A stretch of 64,000 nucleotides of DNA from Adiantum capillus-veneris. Lineage: Eukaryota; Streptophyta; Polypodiopsida; Polypodiales; Pteridaceae. Both the position numbers and the translations under genes were made by a program. The notes beneath the pieces are model-generated. The model had not been told where the DNA came from and ran no database searches. It saw only the letters and a program-made list of their open reading frames with translations. The stretch covers positions 92,658,435 through 92,722,434 of the forward strand of contig CM043958.1 in NCBI GenBank assembly GCA_014529385.2, given 5' to 3'. Positions 33,447-45,339 of the stretch are shown in pieces. The first letter of the stretch is position 1, and every line of letters starts with the position of its first letter.

Positions 33447-36400
33447 TCACGGGCCCCTGGATTTCCCCAGTTCAATCTCTCGGTCAATCAGTGTGCCTTT
33501 GGTGTGAGACGAGGGGGAGCTCTGTTGTGGGAGTGGCTCTTGCGGCTGTCCTGTGTCTGCTCTGAAGAAGTCTGTGATCCGTCTTTGAGACTGGCTAGCC
33601 TCGCCATTCATCAAGCTATCTTTGTGTCTGCGCAACTTGAGCAAGAACAAACCCAGACATCTCTGATCTTCGTATCCCATGACTCTTGAGAGTGGTCCAA
33701 AACCTTCTCTGAACAAGCAATGGAAGCGGCCTCGTATCTCGTAGTAGACGGGGTAGCGACATGTATAGTGTAGCTCTATCTCAGGTTCCATGTTACACAA
33801 GGGGCATGTCATGTCCTCTGCTGGTACTCCTCTGTATCTCCCAGTCTCAATAACTGGTGAGAAGATGTGCGTAACTGGCCAATAGTACATCGTATCCCAT
33901 GAGGCAATTAGTGGGTATCCATGTATCTGGGTCTCGCCACAAAACCATCTTCCGTAAGCTGGAGAAGGTGGTCTTTGTAAAAATCCATCTTCGTGCCCAA
34001 TTCCTGTGCTGGTTGTATCCATGTCCTTCTGGTGTCTAGCTGGGTCAAGTCTTGGTGTATGAGCTTGGTGATCTCTGATTGTGTAAGGGTGAGAGATGGT
34101 GAATCCGGTGAGTGGTGCATCCAGTGAGTAATGGAATGGTGGCAGCCGGTCTATGCTGAGCCCATGTGCTTGAAACCATGATGTCATCTCCCCGTACCAG
34201 CATGTTGTATCTCCTTGTATGGCTAACTGCCGAGAGGATTCAAGAGCTATGCGAGCATATCTGTATCTAGGAAGTGCCCATGTGCGGTTTATGAAGGAGA
34301 CTGATTTGGTGAGCGCCTCCACCACAAGTGGGGGGGCCGCTAGCTCTACTGGGATAATGGCCCATGGTACTGATGCCTTGGCTCTAATGAGCCGCAAGAT
34401 CATAGAGACGAGAGGTTTCTCCATGTTCCCCCATCCGTTTGAGCGACCCATCCTCCCGTGGTGATCCAGTGAAGGTCCCCATATCTCGGTTCCATAGAGC
34501 AATGCTGAAGCCACCAAGGTGTCAAAGAGCCAGAGCTTCGTCCGGGGCTCCTGAAATTGAACCTGCGAGAACACATCCTCTCGAATCTACCCAATGCTGC
34601 GTGGGCTTTAGTAAGTCTGGTTTCTGCTGCTCTTCTGAGTGAGAATGTAGGTCCGCTAAAAACCAATCCAAGGTAAGTGTAAGCGTCTGTGTACTCCACA
34701 GTCTCCTGGCCGTATGTGAGTGTAGGTGCTGACCTCCTGATCCAATGTGGGGTGGTATTAAATACCATAACCTTGGTTTTACCCAGGTTGACAGACAAAC
34801 CACTTTCGTGGGCAAACTTATGCAGAGCATCCAATTGACGTTGCATTCCCTCTGGGGATTCGGAGATCAACACTATGTCATCAGCATATAACAAAAGTGG
34901 AATCCATGTCCCTGCGAACTGAGCACCTTTATCCCCATCCCTGTCAATGTAGTCAGAAATCTCATCCACATACATACCGAAAAGAGTGGGAGAGAGCGGG
35001 CATCCCTGCTTCACCCCAATAGTGGAGTGAACCGGTGTAGAAAGTCCCTCCGGGTCCGGGGTGCGTACATGCCCTACTACTGATCTGTACAATGCCATGA
35101 TCCCCCAAATGAGTTCTGTGGGTACTCCCATTTCCTATAATCTGCGCATCAATCTAGCTCTGGGTACCGTGTCGAAAGCTTTGCGGAAGTCTACAAAGCT
35201 ACAATAGATCCGTCTCCCATGAGATCTGCCTTCCGCGATGATGGCCCTGAGTGTTAGGATATGGTCAAGAGTAGAGAAGCCTCTCCTGAATCCTGCCTGC
35301 CCAGTTGCACATATTCCTTCCCTCTCTACCCATCTACTCAGCTGTTGCTCAAGAATGGATGCATACAACCGTGTCAGTGTGTGCCCAATCATAATAGTGC
35401 GATAATTCCCAGGCTCCATGGGGTCTCCTGACTTGAAGATAGGTACGATCGTAGATAGGCTCCAACTGTCCGGTAGGCCCTCACACATGGCATGGTTAAA
35501 CATAATTGCTAGAAGCTCTGCTAGTAGGTCTTTGGCATGCATGAAATGCTCAGCTACTAGGCCCTCATGATCATATGCTCTCCCAGTCTTCATCTTGTCC
35601 AATGGCTTTCTTCACCATCTCATCAGTGAAAAAGACACATGTATGTGGGCATGGCTCGGGGGGGTTGGGGAGGGGCGGCTGTCCAGGTACTGTGTACAAA
35701 GATGATGCGTGCTGACCCCAGGCCTCCGTGGAGGAAATAGCAGGGGGGGGGGGGGGGGGGGGGGGGGGACTGCTCATGAAAGAACCGCCATGCCTCACGC
35801 GAGTCTTGACTCAAGAATAGTTGATATAGATCCTGCTCGAGTCTAGCCAAAAAAGCCCTCTTCTTCCGCCGCACCAGGCGGCGTCGGACGTCCCCATCTG
35901 TGACTGTTTGTGATGAGTGACGTCCCCCAACAACACCTCCCTCTGAAGTCTGGCTCTAGTCTGGCGGCACTCCTCATCGTACTAGCTGTTCTAAGGCATG
36001 CTCCCAACTCGACGGCTCTGCTCAGGCTGGGTGTGTGGGTATGCTTCAACTGCTGCCTCATGTAATGTCTGTGTTAGTATAGTAGTTAGCTCCTCCAGAG
36101 GTCGCCCCGGGTCCTCAGTGCATAGGCGTTTGTAGATTCCGTCCATGTATACAGAGTCCGTCTCCCTTGTGAATGTGTAGCGAGTAGTGGATGCTACTGG
36201 TGGCCTGTGTGCTACACTGAAATGGAAGGAGATGGTCATTGACACCAGAGCATGATCCACCGCCACCCTGACCGATCTGGGCCCAACTGTGAGATCCTCG
36301 ATACTAGAGATGAGATTCGGTTGTGTCATGACATAGTCCACCGTGCTGGCTCCATGTCTGTGTGGGAAGCATGTAAAGCCTCCGGCAACAGCAGGAAATC

Positions 36401-37061
36401 TCTGTAAGCCATTCAAGATGGCCAATCCATGTGCAGTGCCCATGTCTATCAGGTGTCGCCCATACTCAATATATTCCATATCGTGTGATAGTCTGGAAAG
36501 GCCCGTCTCTGCCACATCTATCTCTCTTAGCATCTCCTCTGAAGTATCATAAAACACTGCCTGGTGATGGGCAGTCCTAGCATTGAAGTCCCCGAGGATG
36601 ATAATGTCACCGTCCCTAGAGAACTCCCATATGTCATAATCCAAAATAGAGAAAGAGGACTGTCCTCTGGGTGGTGCATAAACTGAGGTACTCAGGGGAA
36701 AGTAATTAATAGCTAGATAGAGGTATCTGCCTGTCTCTGCTTTCAGTCTCACCCACATGTACCTAGCCTGCTCGTCCCTGCGGGCTATATGTATCAGTGG
36801 CTGTAGATCCTCTCTAAATAACACTGCCACTCCTCCCGAGCCCCGCCCTCTGTGCTCTGAGCATTTCTCATGTCTGTAAGCTGTCTCCCACCTATATCCA
36901 CTGATGTGAGGCATGGATTGCCCAGGGGCCTGGTGTGTCTCAGAGTAGAAGATGATGTCTCTTCCAATAAAGCTATCCTCACAAGCACCCACATCAAGAC
37001 GCATAGATCCATTGCAGTTCCAGGCAGCTACTTTGAGTGTGGTCCCATAAGTCTCGCACCG
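33447..37061 (-). pseudogene. LINE ORF2: endonuclease, reverse transcriptase, zinc motif (broken)
   Basis: The endonuclease (37061-35991) is intact: WNCNGS start, YSETHQAPGQS, LGDFNARTAHH, GASTVDYVMTQ and VDHALVSM cover the catalytic residues of the APE family. RT follows: HFMHAKDLLAELLAIMFNHA, QAGFRRGFSTLDHIL, VDFRKAFDTVPR, KQGCPLSPTLFGMYVDEI and the catalytic YADDIVLIS. The C-terminal part has CPLCNMEPEIELHYTC. A 26-nt G run at 35743-35768 is near one frame break, a TAG divides RT at 35135, and another shift lies near 34500. It would make target-primed cDNA in an active copy. The ATG at 37004 lies inside the domain, because the conserved WNCNGS comes before it. Confidence 0.92.
35743..35768. 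repeat. 26-nt poly-G run in LINE ORF2
   Basis: Uninterrupted G run on the plus strand, poly-C in the element sense. It encodes a proline stretch and coincides with loss of frame. Slippage or a sequencing error is likely here. Confidence 0.9.
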
Positions 37062-37076
37062 TCATGTGGAGCGTCG
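37053..37076 (-). promoter_or_regulatory. ORF1/ORF2 in-frame TGA-CGG junction, copy 2
   Basis: The minus strand reads CGC TCC ACA TGA CGG TGC GAG ACT: ORF1 ends and the ORF2 frame continues through 20 codons to the endonuclease WNCNGS. No ATG lies between the TGA and WNCNGS in this frame, so reading through the UGA, or re-initiation at a non-AUG codon, would be needed for full-length ORF2. Confidence 0.5.
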
Positions 37077-37958
37077 CTCAAGTATTACCACTTTTCCGTC
37101 TCGGTAAAAAGCAATCTTGCCTTTTCCCCTTGCCGCTCTAATCTCCGGCATTATTTCCTGCATATGAGCGATCTGCGAGAGGGTGAGATCGTCCCCAAGA
37201 AAGATGCCAGTCTCTTTAAGAGTTGGTCTTTTCTTCAAGAATGACTTCTTTGCTTCTATGGAGGGAAAACGGAGGATGAGTGCTCTTTCTTTTGAGGTTT
37301 CTCCACTGCCTTCATTTTTCTTTATGTTGCCCACTCTCCATGCCCTTGTGTGTGTCGGCTCATGAATCCCCATCAAGGCTGTGAGTTCTTTTACTTCTTC
37401 GTCCACATTGCCTTTGTCTTTAAGACCGCAAATTCTCACATGTAAAGCGTGCACCCTTCTCCTCTGATCCTCCTGTAGTGTCTGGTTAATGACATTTTTG
37501 GGTGTGGACGTGGGCATTATCTCCTTGTCTTTTCCTTTCTTGGCCACCTTGATCCATTTCTCGGCTTCGTCCGGCTTCTGTTGGGTTTTGGTAAGAACAT
37601 CCACCCAAGAAGTCGTCATTTCTTTGTGCTGTTCTTCTCCCTCTTTGATGGCCCGTACTTGTTCCTTGATCGTGTTGATTTCTTCAGTTACTGAGGGTTG
37701 CAGTTCGCCCTCTTCCAGTGTGTTTCTTGATCGGGCTTCGGCAAGTTCTTTCTTGAGTGACGTGATCTCTTCCTCTTGGGTCGTCACTCGGTCTTCCAGC
37801 GTGTTTATCTTGCTCTCTTGGATCAACACACGTCCTTTGAGAATGTTTATTGTGCCCCAGAGATTGCAGTTCATCTTGGTGATGGTCTCCGTCATTTCCT
37901 CTTTGCATTTTCGAATGGCATCCTCTAGGGGGTCGGCTTTTTCGTTCGTCTTCCTCAT
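37062..37958 (-). CDS. LINE ORF1 protein, copy 2
   Basis: An intact 298-residue ORF from ATG at 37958 (MRKTNEKADPLEDAIRKCKE). The open frame extends further up, but copy 1 starts at the same MRK, so this start is preferred. N-terminal coiled-coil-like region (INTLEDRVTTQEEEITSLKK), then RRM-like (LHVRICGLKDKGN, RALILRFPSIEAKKSFLKK) and a C-terminal domain (IFLGDDLTLSQIAHMQEIMP). The two copies differ at scattered residues but keep length and pattern, which suggests selection on the protein before insertion. Confidence 0.85.
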   Translation of the reverse strand: MRKTNEKADPLEDAIRKCKEEMTETITKMNCNLWGTINILKGRVLIQESKINTLEDRVTTQEEEITSLKKELAEARSRNTLEEGELQPSVTEEINTIKEQVRAIKEGEEQHKEMTTSWVDVLTKTQQKPDEAEKWIKVAKKGKDKEIMPTSTPKNVINQTLQEDQRRRVHALHVRICGLKDKGNVDEEVKELTALMGIHEPTHTRAWRVGNIKKNEGSGETSKERALILRFPSIEAKKSFLKKRPTLKETGIFLGDDLTLSQIAHMQEIMPEIRAARGKGKIAFYRDGKVVILERRST

Positions 37959-38182
37959 GTTTGATGTTGCCGTCTGCAAGGGGGTTAGATGCGCGTGTGC
38001 ACCCACCCTACTAGCGGGCACGGCATTGGATGTACGTGTGCACCAACACTGGCGGCGATTGGTGGAGGAGCGTGAGGCGGTGTGGCCAGGTGCCCTCAAT
38101 ATGTTCACCTGTGTGTGTTCGCGCGTGCCTCGAAAACAAAAGTGAAGGAGGGGGGAGGGGGGGGGGGGTAAAGGTTGGTAGA

Positions 38183-38250
38183 AATGAAATGAAATGTTAT
38201 ACTAAAGTCCTCAAAAGGCCAATGGGGCCCGAAAGTTACAAAGTGGTGGA
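38183..38250 (-). mobile_element. LINE 3' tail only (about 68 bp, fourth copy)
   Basis: GAAATGAAATGAAATGTTAT and the following AAAGGCC and GAAAGTTACAAAGTGGTGGA phrases match the start of the LINE at 33083. It breaks off near 38250. It lies immediately above the 5' end of copy 2 in the same orientation. Confidence 0.78.
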
Positions 38251-38366
38251 AGCGGGGGCGGGGTTCCCAAAAAAAAAAAAAAAACTCTTTACGCGTAGAG
38301 GATGGACATCCTACGCGTGAAAGGTAAAGAGGGGGGTAAGAGATAATCTATGCGTAGGAGAGGGGG

Positions 38367-38439
<73 letters not shown>

Positions 38440-38608
38440 CGAGAGCGCGTGAGCAAGGCAGGACAGCGGGCGCGTGGGTGTAACGCAGGCAGCGAGTGCA
38501 GGGAAGGGCGGGCGAGAGGGTGTAGCGCAGGGCAGAGAAGCGCAGAGCTGCGGGGTTGCGTGAGAAGGGCAGGGGGGCAGCGAGGGTGCGCGAGCAGTGC
38601 AGGGGGGC

Positions 38609-38669
<61 letters not shown>

Positions 38670-38690
38670 GGCTCTTCGAACGAATGTGTG
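38251..38690. repeat. Palindrome, GA tracts and GC-rich block
   Basis: A 17-nt A run (38269-38285) is followed by an imperfect palindrome at 38291-38318 (ACGCGTAGAGGATG paired with CATCCTACGCGT). Then come (GA)n at about 38367-38436, a GC-rich block with GCAGGG/GCGCG units to 38608, and a second (GA)n to 38668. It closely parallels the block at 3215-3372. Confidence 0.75.
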
Positions 38691-39521
38691 AGAGAGAAAG
38701 AGAGACACCTAAATTTAAATGAGAGTGATAGAGTGCCTCCTATTTCCTAGCAAGCCAAAAAAAGCACTTCTGAAGATTCTTTCTATTTTGCCATTTGAGC
38801 CTCTAAAGGCCTTAGTATCCATATGGACTAAGGTAGTTCAATTCTTGTTATTAGACATGTGTACTCAAAAGAGCCTTTAAAGTCTTAAAGAGAATTGAAA
38901 AGAAAGAAACCATATCCTTTTAAAGGATCAAAAGATGGGTTCAAGTTTTCAATCTTTTTGGGAGGGGATGAAACAAATGATTTGAAGTTTGAATATAATA
39001 ATTTTTAAAAAACTTTTAATTCTTTATTTGTTTTTATCATTAATCATTTTAAAATTAACTAAATTCCACAAAAGCATGGTACATTGCATACAAGCAAGGC
39101 CATCCCTTTATATAGAATAAAAGTCTTTTGATTTTTGCAATTACAAGAAGCTTTTCATTTTCTACACCCTCTACTTTTGTATTTTAGATGGAGTTTTTAT
39201 TGGCTTTCTAAAAGAAACCTTGGAGGAGAGTTGAGTAAGGCATCTTTCAATGTTTTTAGTGATGATTGAAACTTACCTTAAATGCTATTTCGGTTTTAAA
39301 ATATTAAATGGATCTTTTTATTTCACATTTCATTTCCCATCTTCACATGACTTGACTTCTCTTGCATTCTATTTTTTTAAAATGCTAAAGTGAAGCTTCA
39401 CCTTGCATAATTCTAATAAATTATACACACACACACACAAAAAAAAGCTGTCAAGGGACAAAAAAGCTTAGCTGATGATTATTTCAGGAGCCTTGCATCT
39501 ACATCTCTATTATGCCGCCCA

Positions 39522-40094
39522 TTACATGATCACACAAACAGCTATCACAGTAGAAGCAAGTATTTGGCCTCTCACCAAAGGCACGATACGAGTCGCCAAG
39601 GCTACCCCATATTCCCGAGTGTGGTGAGTACAGTTAAAATATCCTCGTAGCTGATGACCATAACTACGGTATAGAAAAATCTTCTGAGGAGGTAGAAACT
39701 GGGCTAGCAAATATAGCCGATCTGAAAAACCAGGCTTTATTGAATGCTCGATATAATAATACTTTGGCCCTAGACCCACTGCTTCAGTAAACATCGCCAA
39801 TCGAATATTGTTCTTGAAATGTTCACGACCCCAAAGTGTCACTCGTGTCACTCGGTCCTGATATGTCCACCGCTTTGTTTGGGAAACAGAGGTTCCTAAC
39901 TACGGGAATAGATGAAGTTCATAACGGAGTAATGTGGCTCGACGTATAGATTCATTTGACATAAAGAGATGTGCAGTTGCTATGAAAAAAACCTGGTCAT
40001 GACTGTAGGCCATAATACACCAAGGGTGCAAAATAGTTGAAGAATGCCAAACTCTGGAAATGATACTCTGTACTCGGGTTTTATATTTGACCAA
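39522..40094 (-). pseudogene. Unknown ORF, about 190 codons with a single TAG
   Basis: One minus-strand frame is open from 40094 to 39522 apart from a TAG at 39900. Its composition is protein-like (KYYYIEHSIKPGFSDRLYLL, FLYRSYGHQLRGYFNCTHH, TRVTLWGREHFKNNI), with aromatic residues and basic patches. There is no ATG at its head, and the first 20 codons fall in a tandem duplication. I do not recognise the family. A decayed mobile-element or viral gene fragment is possible, as is chance. Confidence 0.35.
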
Positions 40095-40760
40095 CCATCT
40101 TTAATAAAACCATTTTTCTAAAAAAAAACTCCTAAACCAAATTGGAAATAGGAAAGTGTGCTTGAAATTGTGTTTACTCTCACATTGTAGATGGTGCTTC
40201 TTTTTTTCACACTATTGACAGTGCTTAAGCTTAATCTAGGGTTGGGATAGCAGGTATAAATACCTATTGTGTATATATACCCGAGACCTGATACAGCTTA
40301 CTAGCTACGAGTCTATAGACCTGGCTGTGAATATGGGAATTATTGCTATTTAATTTTACCTTGTGGTGATGTAGACTGTCTGACCGAGCTTTTCATTTAA
40401 CTTAAACAAAATAGTCGAAGACCACTTACTCTCGAAATGATACTCGGGACTTGGTTTTTTATATATAACCAACCATTTAGAATAAAACCAGTTTATTGAC
40501 TCTTAAGACTAATTGGGATTTGGAAAGTTTACCCAAAATTTATCATACACTCATAGTGTAGAATGGTTTTTTACACTAGTGGAATGCTAAAACTTAAAGT
40601 TGGGCTAGGATAGCAGATAAAAATACCTGTTGGGTATGAATATCCGAAGCCAAATACAATTTACTCGCTTCTAGGCGAAAAAGCCGGGCTTTGACTATGG
40701 GAATTAATGCTATCTTAAGTTACCATATGGTGAGGTGGACTGTCTGACTTGGCTTCACAT
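40030..40760. repeat. Diverged tandem duplication, period about 378 bp
   Basis: 40030-40407 and 40408-40760 align along their length. Shared phrases are AAAATAGT[TC]GAAGA, the GATACTC/CGGG stretch, AACCAACCAT, GGATAGCAG and CTATGGGAATTA. Each copy has a TATA-like run (GGTATAAATACC, or GATAAAAATACC). They are roughly 70 percent alike by eye. Confidence 0.75.
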
Positions 40761-41050
40761 TTTCTGGTCACAGTACTAATCTTTAATTTTGTAAGCGTGG
40801 TATTGAGTCCTTCTTGCCTCTACTGCACGCCACCGCTTAGGTTTTGGGGTATGGGTCTGCTACTATGACTGTCTTCCCCGCCCTTTTCCCTTGAGCATAA
40901 GGTGTAGATATGGCGGAATCTCAACAATAATCCTCTAGATCTTGGGCTGTGAGGGATCCCGGTGTACGTGCCTGTACTGACATCTTCGGTTGTGGGCTTA
41001 ACCTGTCCAACTCAATGGTCGCGTCTGCTACTACAGAGGAGCATCAATTG

Positions 41051-41228
41051 TATAAATAAGACACCTACGGTGAGTAATCATACTCACATAGCTGCATGCT
41101 CTGTTAGCATCTCTCTGCGTGTGTTAGTTCAAAACTGTGTGTATTTTATCTACTGGTTGCTGTGGCTCAACATGCTGAAAAAATCGGAGAAAGCCATTGT
41201 GGAGGCGTCGTCGTCTCCTAATCTACAG
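41051..41228 (+). promoter_or_regulatory. TATA box and possible short first exon
   Basis: TATAAATA at 41051-41058 is preceded by GC-richer sequence. About 115 nt later an ATG at 41172 opens 19 codons (MLKKSEKAIVEASSSPNLQ) that end at CAG|GTTAAC, a possible donor. No following exon was found, so this may be chance. Confidence 0.2.
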
Positions 41229-44200
41229 GTTAACAGAAATCTTTTTTTTTTTAAAATTCTTGAAGATATTAAAAGAAAAAAGAAAAAAAGGGGAAATCTT
41301 TTTGTGCTCTCAACGAAAAAAACCAGTTAAAAAGACTGTTTTCTTTATTTTTTAACTTGCTCCGGAGACTGTTCTTAAAAGGTTTATGAGGAGAAAAGTA
41401 TGTGTAATGTATGGTAACTTTGGACAGATTCTAATGGGGGTTTTGCTTCGACTAATGATGTATATTGCTATTTAAAGCATAGGTAGACTGGCTCAGGAAC
41501 ATGGCTCTTCCTGGTTATGTGAAAAGCTCATAAAAAATGAGTAACTACCGAGTAATGTTTGATGGAAATAAATAAATCTGGTTTTGGAAAAAAAGGGGCT
41601 GTTTTACTGGTTTTTTTGAGTAAAATTTGTCCTTTATAATTTTTTGAGAAGAAGGCAGATTGTCAACTTTATTTCTTATCTTATGGCTGCATGGAAAAGA
41701 GGATGATGGGGTATTAAAAGGACATGGTGTGTATATTCGGTTGACTCTGGTAATATTGTTACTCAACTGGGTAATGTACCTATGAAAGGTGTACTGCATA
41801 TATGAAAATAACCTGTCCTTCACAAAAAAATGAGATATATATGAGTTGTTGGATAAGTTTTGTTACTTTGCTGAGGTATTTTTGGTAAAAGGACTGACCC
41901 GGAACTAAATCGGTTACTAGTTATGGGGCCTATTTTTTATTATGAGGTCATTAAAAACAACTTTTGGAAATGGTGGCCAGGCATCTGATATTACAGTATG
42001 ATATGTGAGGCTTCACATACCAGATTGTAGGAGTAAATAATGTTTTTTCAAATTGACTCGACCATTTTTTACAAGTAAGATTGATCTTTTTTACCGGTTG
42101 CCTATTGTACTGAATCGGCTAAAAGATTATTTTGTATATACTGAGTACTGGCTTTTGCTATGGTGCCCTATATGCTGACAGCACATACCGGACTAAAGTT
42201 GAATAAAAGCTAGTTTCTAATTTACTGGGTTTTTTTTTCACCATCATCATATGCTAGGAAGAGTAGTGGTAGTTTCTGATAAACCTATCACTAATTCAAT
42301 GTGTTGACAGATTTCTGATGGCCAAGGTTAGGTCGAACCTTGGCTACTCAATTTAATTTGCTTACCATCTTCTGCTGGCTTCTTATTCTCATTCAAAGTA
42401 TATAGGCACTTGTCCTTACCTACCATCTTGCTAGTGAGTTTGTTTAAAAGGATCTCGATACTATAGGGAAAATCATATAGTGACCTTAAGCGGATCCTGG
42501 CTGGTTACTATGATGTTTTTAGAACAGACGATTTTATTTACTGATTTAACTAAAAGGATACTCTGAATTTACTAATTACTTCGGGGTTATTGCCCTAGTT
42601 TCATATATTTGATAGGAATGAATGCATTATATGGTAGATAAGTATGGCATATAGTTTCCTTTATCTGAGCAAGGCCGGAGATTTTTTTAAAATTTCTCGG
42701 ACTGAGTCCGAGTTGGCTCTCTGTGATGACTAAGTAGTCCAATGTATTATAGTATACATTTGTTAGCTGGCATGTAGTAGTAATAGGATTGACATAACAT
42801 AATAATAAGGATTTTTGGGAATAATGGTTATGAATTTTTTCTAAGAAAGGGGTATCTCAGTTAGGTAATAAGTGGTAAATACTAAATTTTTTTTGGGGGA
42901 TATCCCAACTTGATTATAAAACTAGTTCCAAATAATAGGTTCTATTATAAATGTTGTTGATATACAAGGAAGTGGTTAGTTTTGGTCTGGCTTGAGACTA
43001 CTTCAATGGAATATAAGTCACTCTTATCTAGTTAACGATGAAGTTCTGGTAAAAATTTAATTTTCTCCTTAAACTCTTTTAAACCTTAAGATTGGTAATC
43101 AAATGCTTTTTTGAAAAAAACAATATAATTAGAATTTATGGCTGCACTATGGGGTTGGGTACCGTCTGTATCACATTGGCAGAAAAGCCAAGGATCTTCG
43201 TTTAAAAAAAAAAAAACCTTTTTATCTAAAAGAACAAATTACAAGTTAAGAACTATGTTTTTTTTATGGTGACATGGATAACAACTGGGACGCCCAGCAT
43301 CACCTGCGTACAGTCACGTGCTAACGAACTGTTTTCTTGTGGCTATGGGTGTAGGTGAGGGCTACCTTCCTTGATTAAAACGTCCAATTCTTAACAAATT
43401 GGTGGATCTCTTATTGTGATGCAAAATTTCCCAGACTTTGGGTTTAAAGGATTCTTGAGCTGTATTCTGTTATCTTCATTACCTTGTATAAAATTTATTT
43501 TCAACTGCAAATAAATTATTGTACAAATCCACTGTACTTTTCTAGAATTGTTAGTCTGTGAACAGTTAGTGTTCGTTTGCGTATATATATATATATATAT
43601 ATAGATAGATTTAGAACTACTACACACACAATAAACGCAAAAGAGAGATTGACTTGACAGTTTTTCTCTCTCGAACAATGACTCTAGAAACTTTTTCCTA
43701 TTATAGTATAATCTTTATACTCTAATAGGCTGGGGTGCTATCACACAGTCTCTGTGGTTTTTTTAAACCTGAATGGTGAAAAGGTTGCTAGCACTACCAT
43801 TCCACTTTATATTCATGTTTCTCGCTTTACTTTAAATACTATCATTACATGATCTATTACTTCTGTTAACCAGGTCGTGGGAAAGCTCACTGCAAGAATG
43901 AAAGTCTGCTCTGACCCATAAAAAAGAGCTCTGATTTCAGAGAAATTATGACTAGCTAAAGAAATAGAAAAGACCTTCCCTTGTATTTCACATAGGACTA
44001 GGCTTTATCTTCATAGGGCTGTAAAATTCAAAAAAATGTAGCTCTTTGTGTTAGATCATCAGGTCTATACTCCTCTTCCTAGACAATGGAATTCTAACTA
44101 ATGATAATTTTGCAGATTGTTTCCCTTTCCCAAGGACTGGCTCTTCCTGTGGAACCCCTTTCCCTTGCCTCTCTTCTTGTACTAAAATGTATATAAGGGG

Positions 44201-44980
44201 AATTTAAAACTCCCAGCAAACCTTTCCAAGCAATCATAAAAACGAGCAAAACCCAACAAGATACATATAGAACTTAAACCCTAAAAACTTGCCCAAGGTG
44301 ATTGCCACATCGTTCCATCTGCCAATACACTTAGTCCTCAATGGCCCAGCTTGAAGAAATGGAAGAGTGCCACATTTGTTGTGAATGCCAAAGGAAGGTT
44401 TTGATATTCTACAAAAGAGAACGAAGAGGCCCTCCTCCAGTAATAGCGACACAAGCACACGTGCAATGTGTGTGATCAAAAGGTTCAATGAGTTGGATGC
44501 AGTAGCATCCACGGTAATTTGATCAACAGATTCACCATCATTAGTATCTCTACCTTGTTGACCGTAGGATAATCTGTCATGCCTAAAGGCTTCAACATCT
44601 TCCCCTCCCTCGCGTGAGACTCTTACAAGATTGTGATCCCATTATATGCAATAAGTAGGCTCCACTCTTGCAGCGTTCTTTAACATGTCCATTGTCCTCA
44701 TGATGCAACCTCTCCACTACCTTGTGGAGTTGTCCCACCCCTATTAGGTTTTTCTATGTCTTGCAAAATCTGAACAAAGTGAAATCCCAGTGTGCACCTG
44801 CTTGAGCACCCCATAGGGTACCCCCTCCAAGGGGTGACTGGGTTGTTGGCTGTTACGACGAACAACTTTGACACAACAGTGTTGGCTAGGAAAGGCTAAT
44901 ATGAATGTCTCTATTCATTGGATTTGGTTTGGCAAGACTTGTCTATTAGTGATACGCAGTGGAGTATAGATTTAGAACTG

Positions 44981-45031
<51 letters not shown>

Positions 45032-45053
45032 TACATATATATATATATATATA
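44981..45053. repeat. (CA)n followed by (TA)n
   Basis: A compound microsatellite led by GATTTAGAACTGCTACACAC. Nearly the same lead phrase (GATTTAGAACTACTACACAC) lies next to a TA tract at 43608-43627, so this microsatellite and its flank are duplicated. Confidence 0.8.
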
Positions 45054-45291
45054 TTGCATGGTAAAGGGAAGAAAAATTGGTCAAATATATGAGAACTTAG
45101 TTCAAAAATCCTGAAATTTCAAAAATTTTGCTAATATTTTTGGTTTGCTTCTTTCGAGGAGAAAACTCGATTGCTTAATAAAAGAGACATTCCCAAACAA
45201 TGCTTCACCTTATATAATTCTAGATAAAGTCAATTGAATGATTTTATCACTTCCTTATTGTCTTAGAAAGCCAGCGTGCCCCTTTCACTTG

Positions 45292-45339
<48 letters not shown>

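Noticed and set aside
37959-38108. LINE ORF1 start at 38108
   Set aside because: The codon there is GTG, and copy 1 begins at the MRK methionine equivalent to 37958.
44234-44512. 92-codon minus-strand ORF in the AT-rich region
   Set aside because: It has no ATG at its head, no recognised motif, and low-complexity surroundings.
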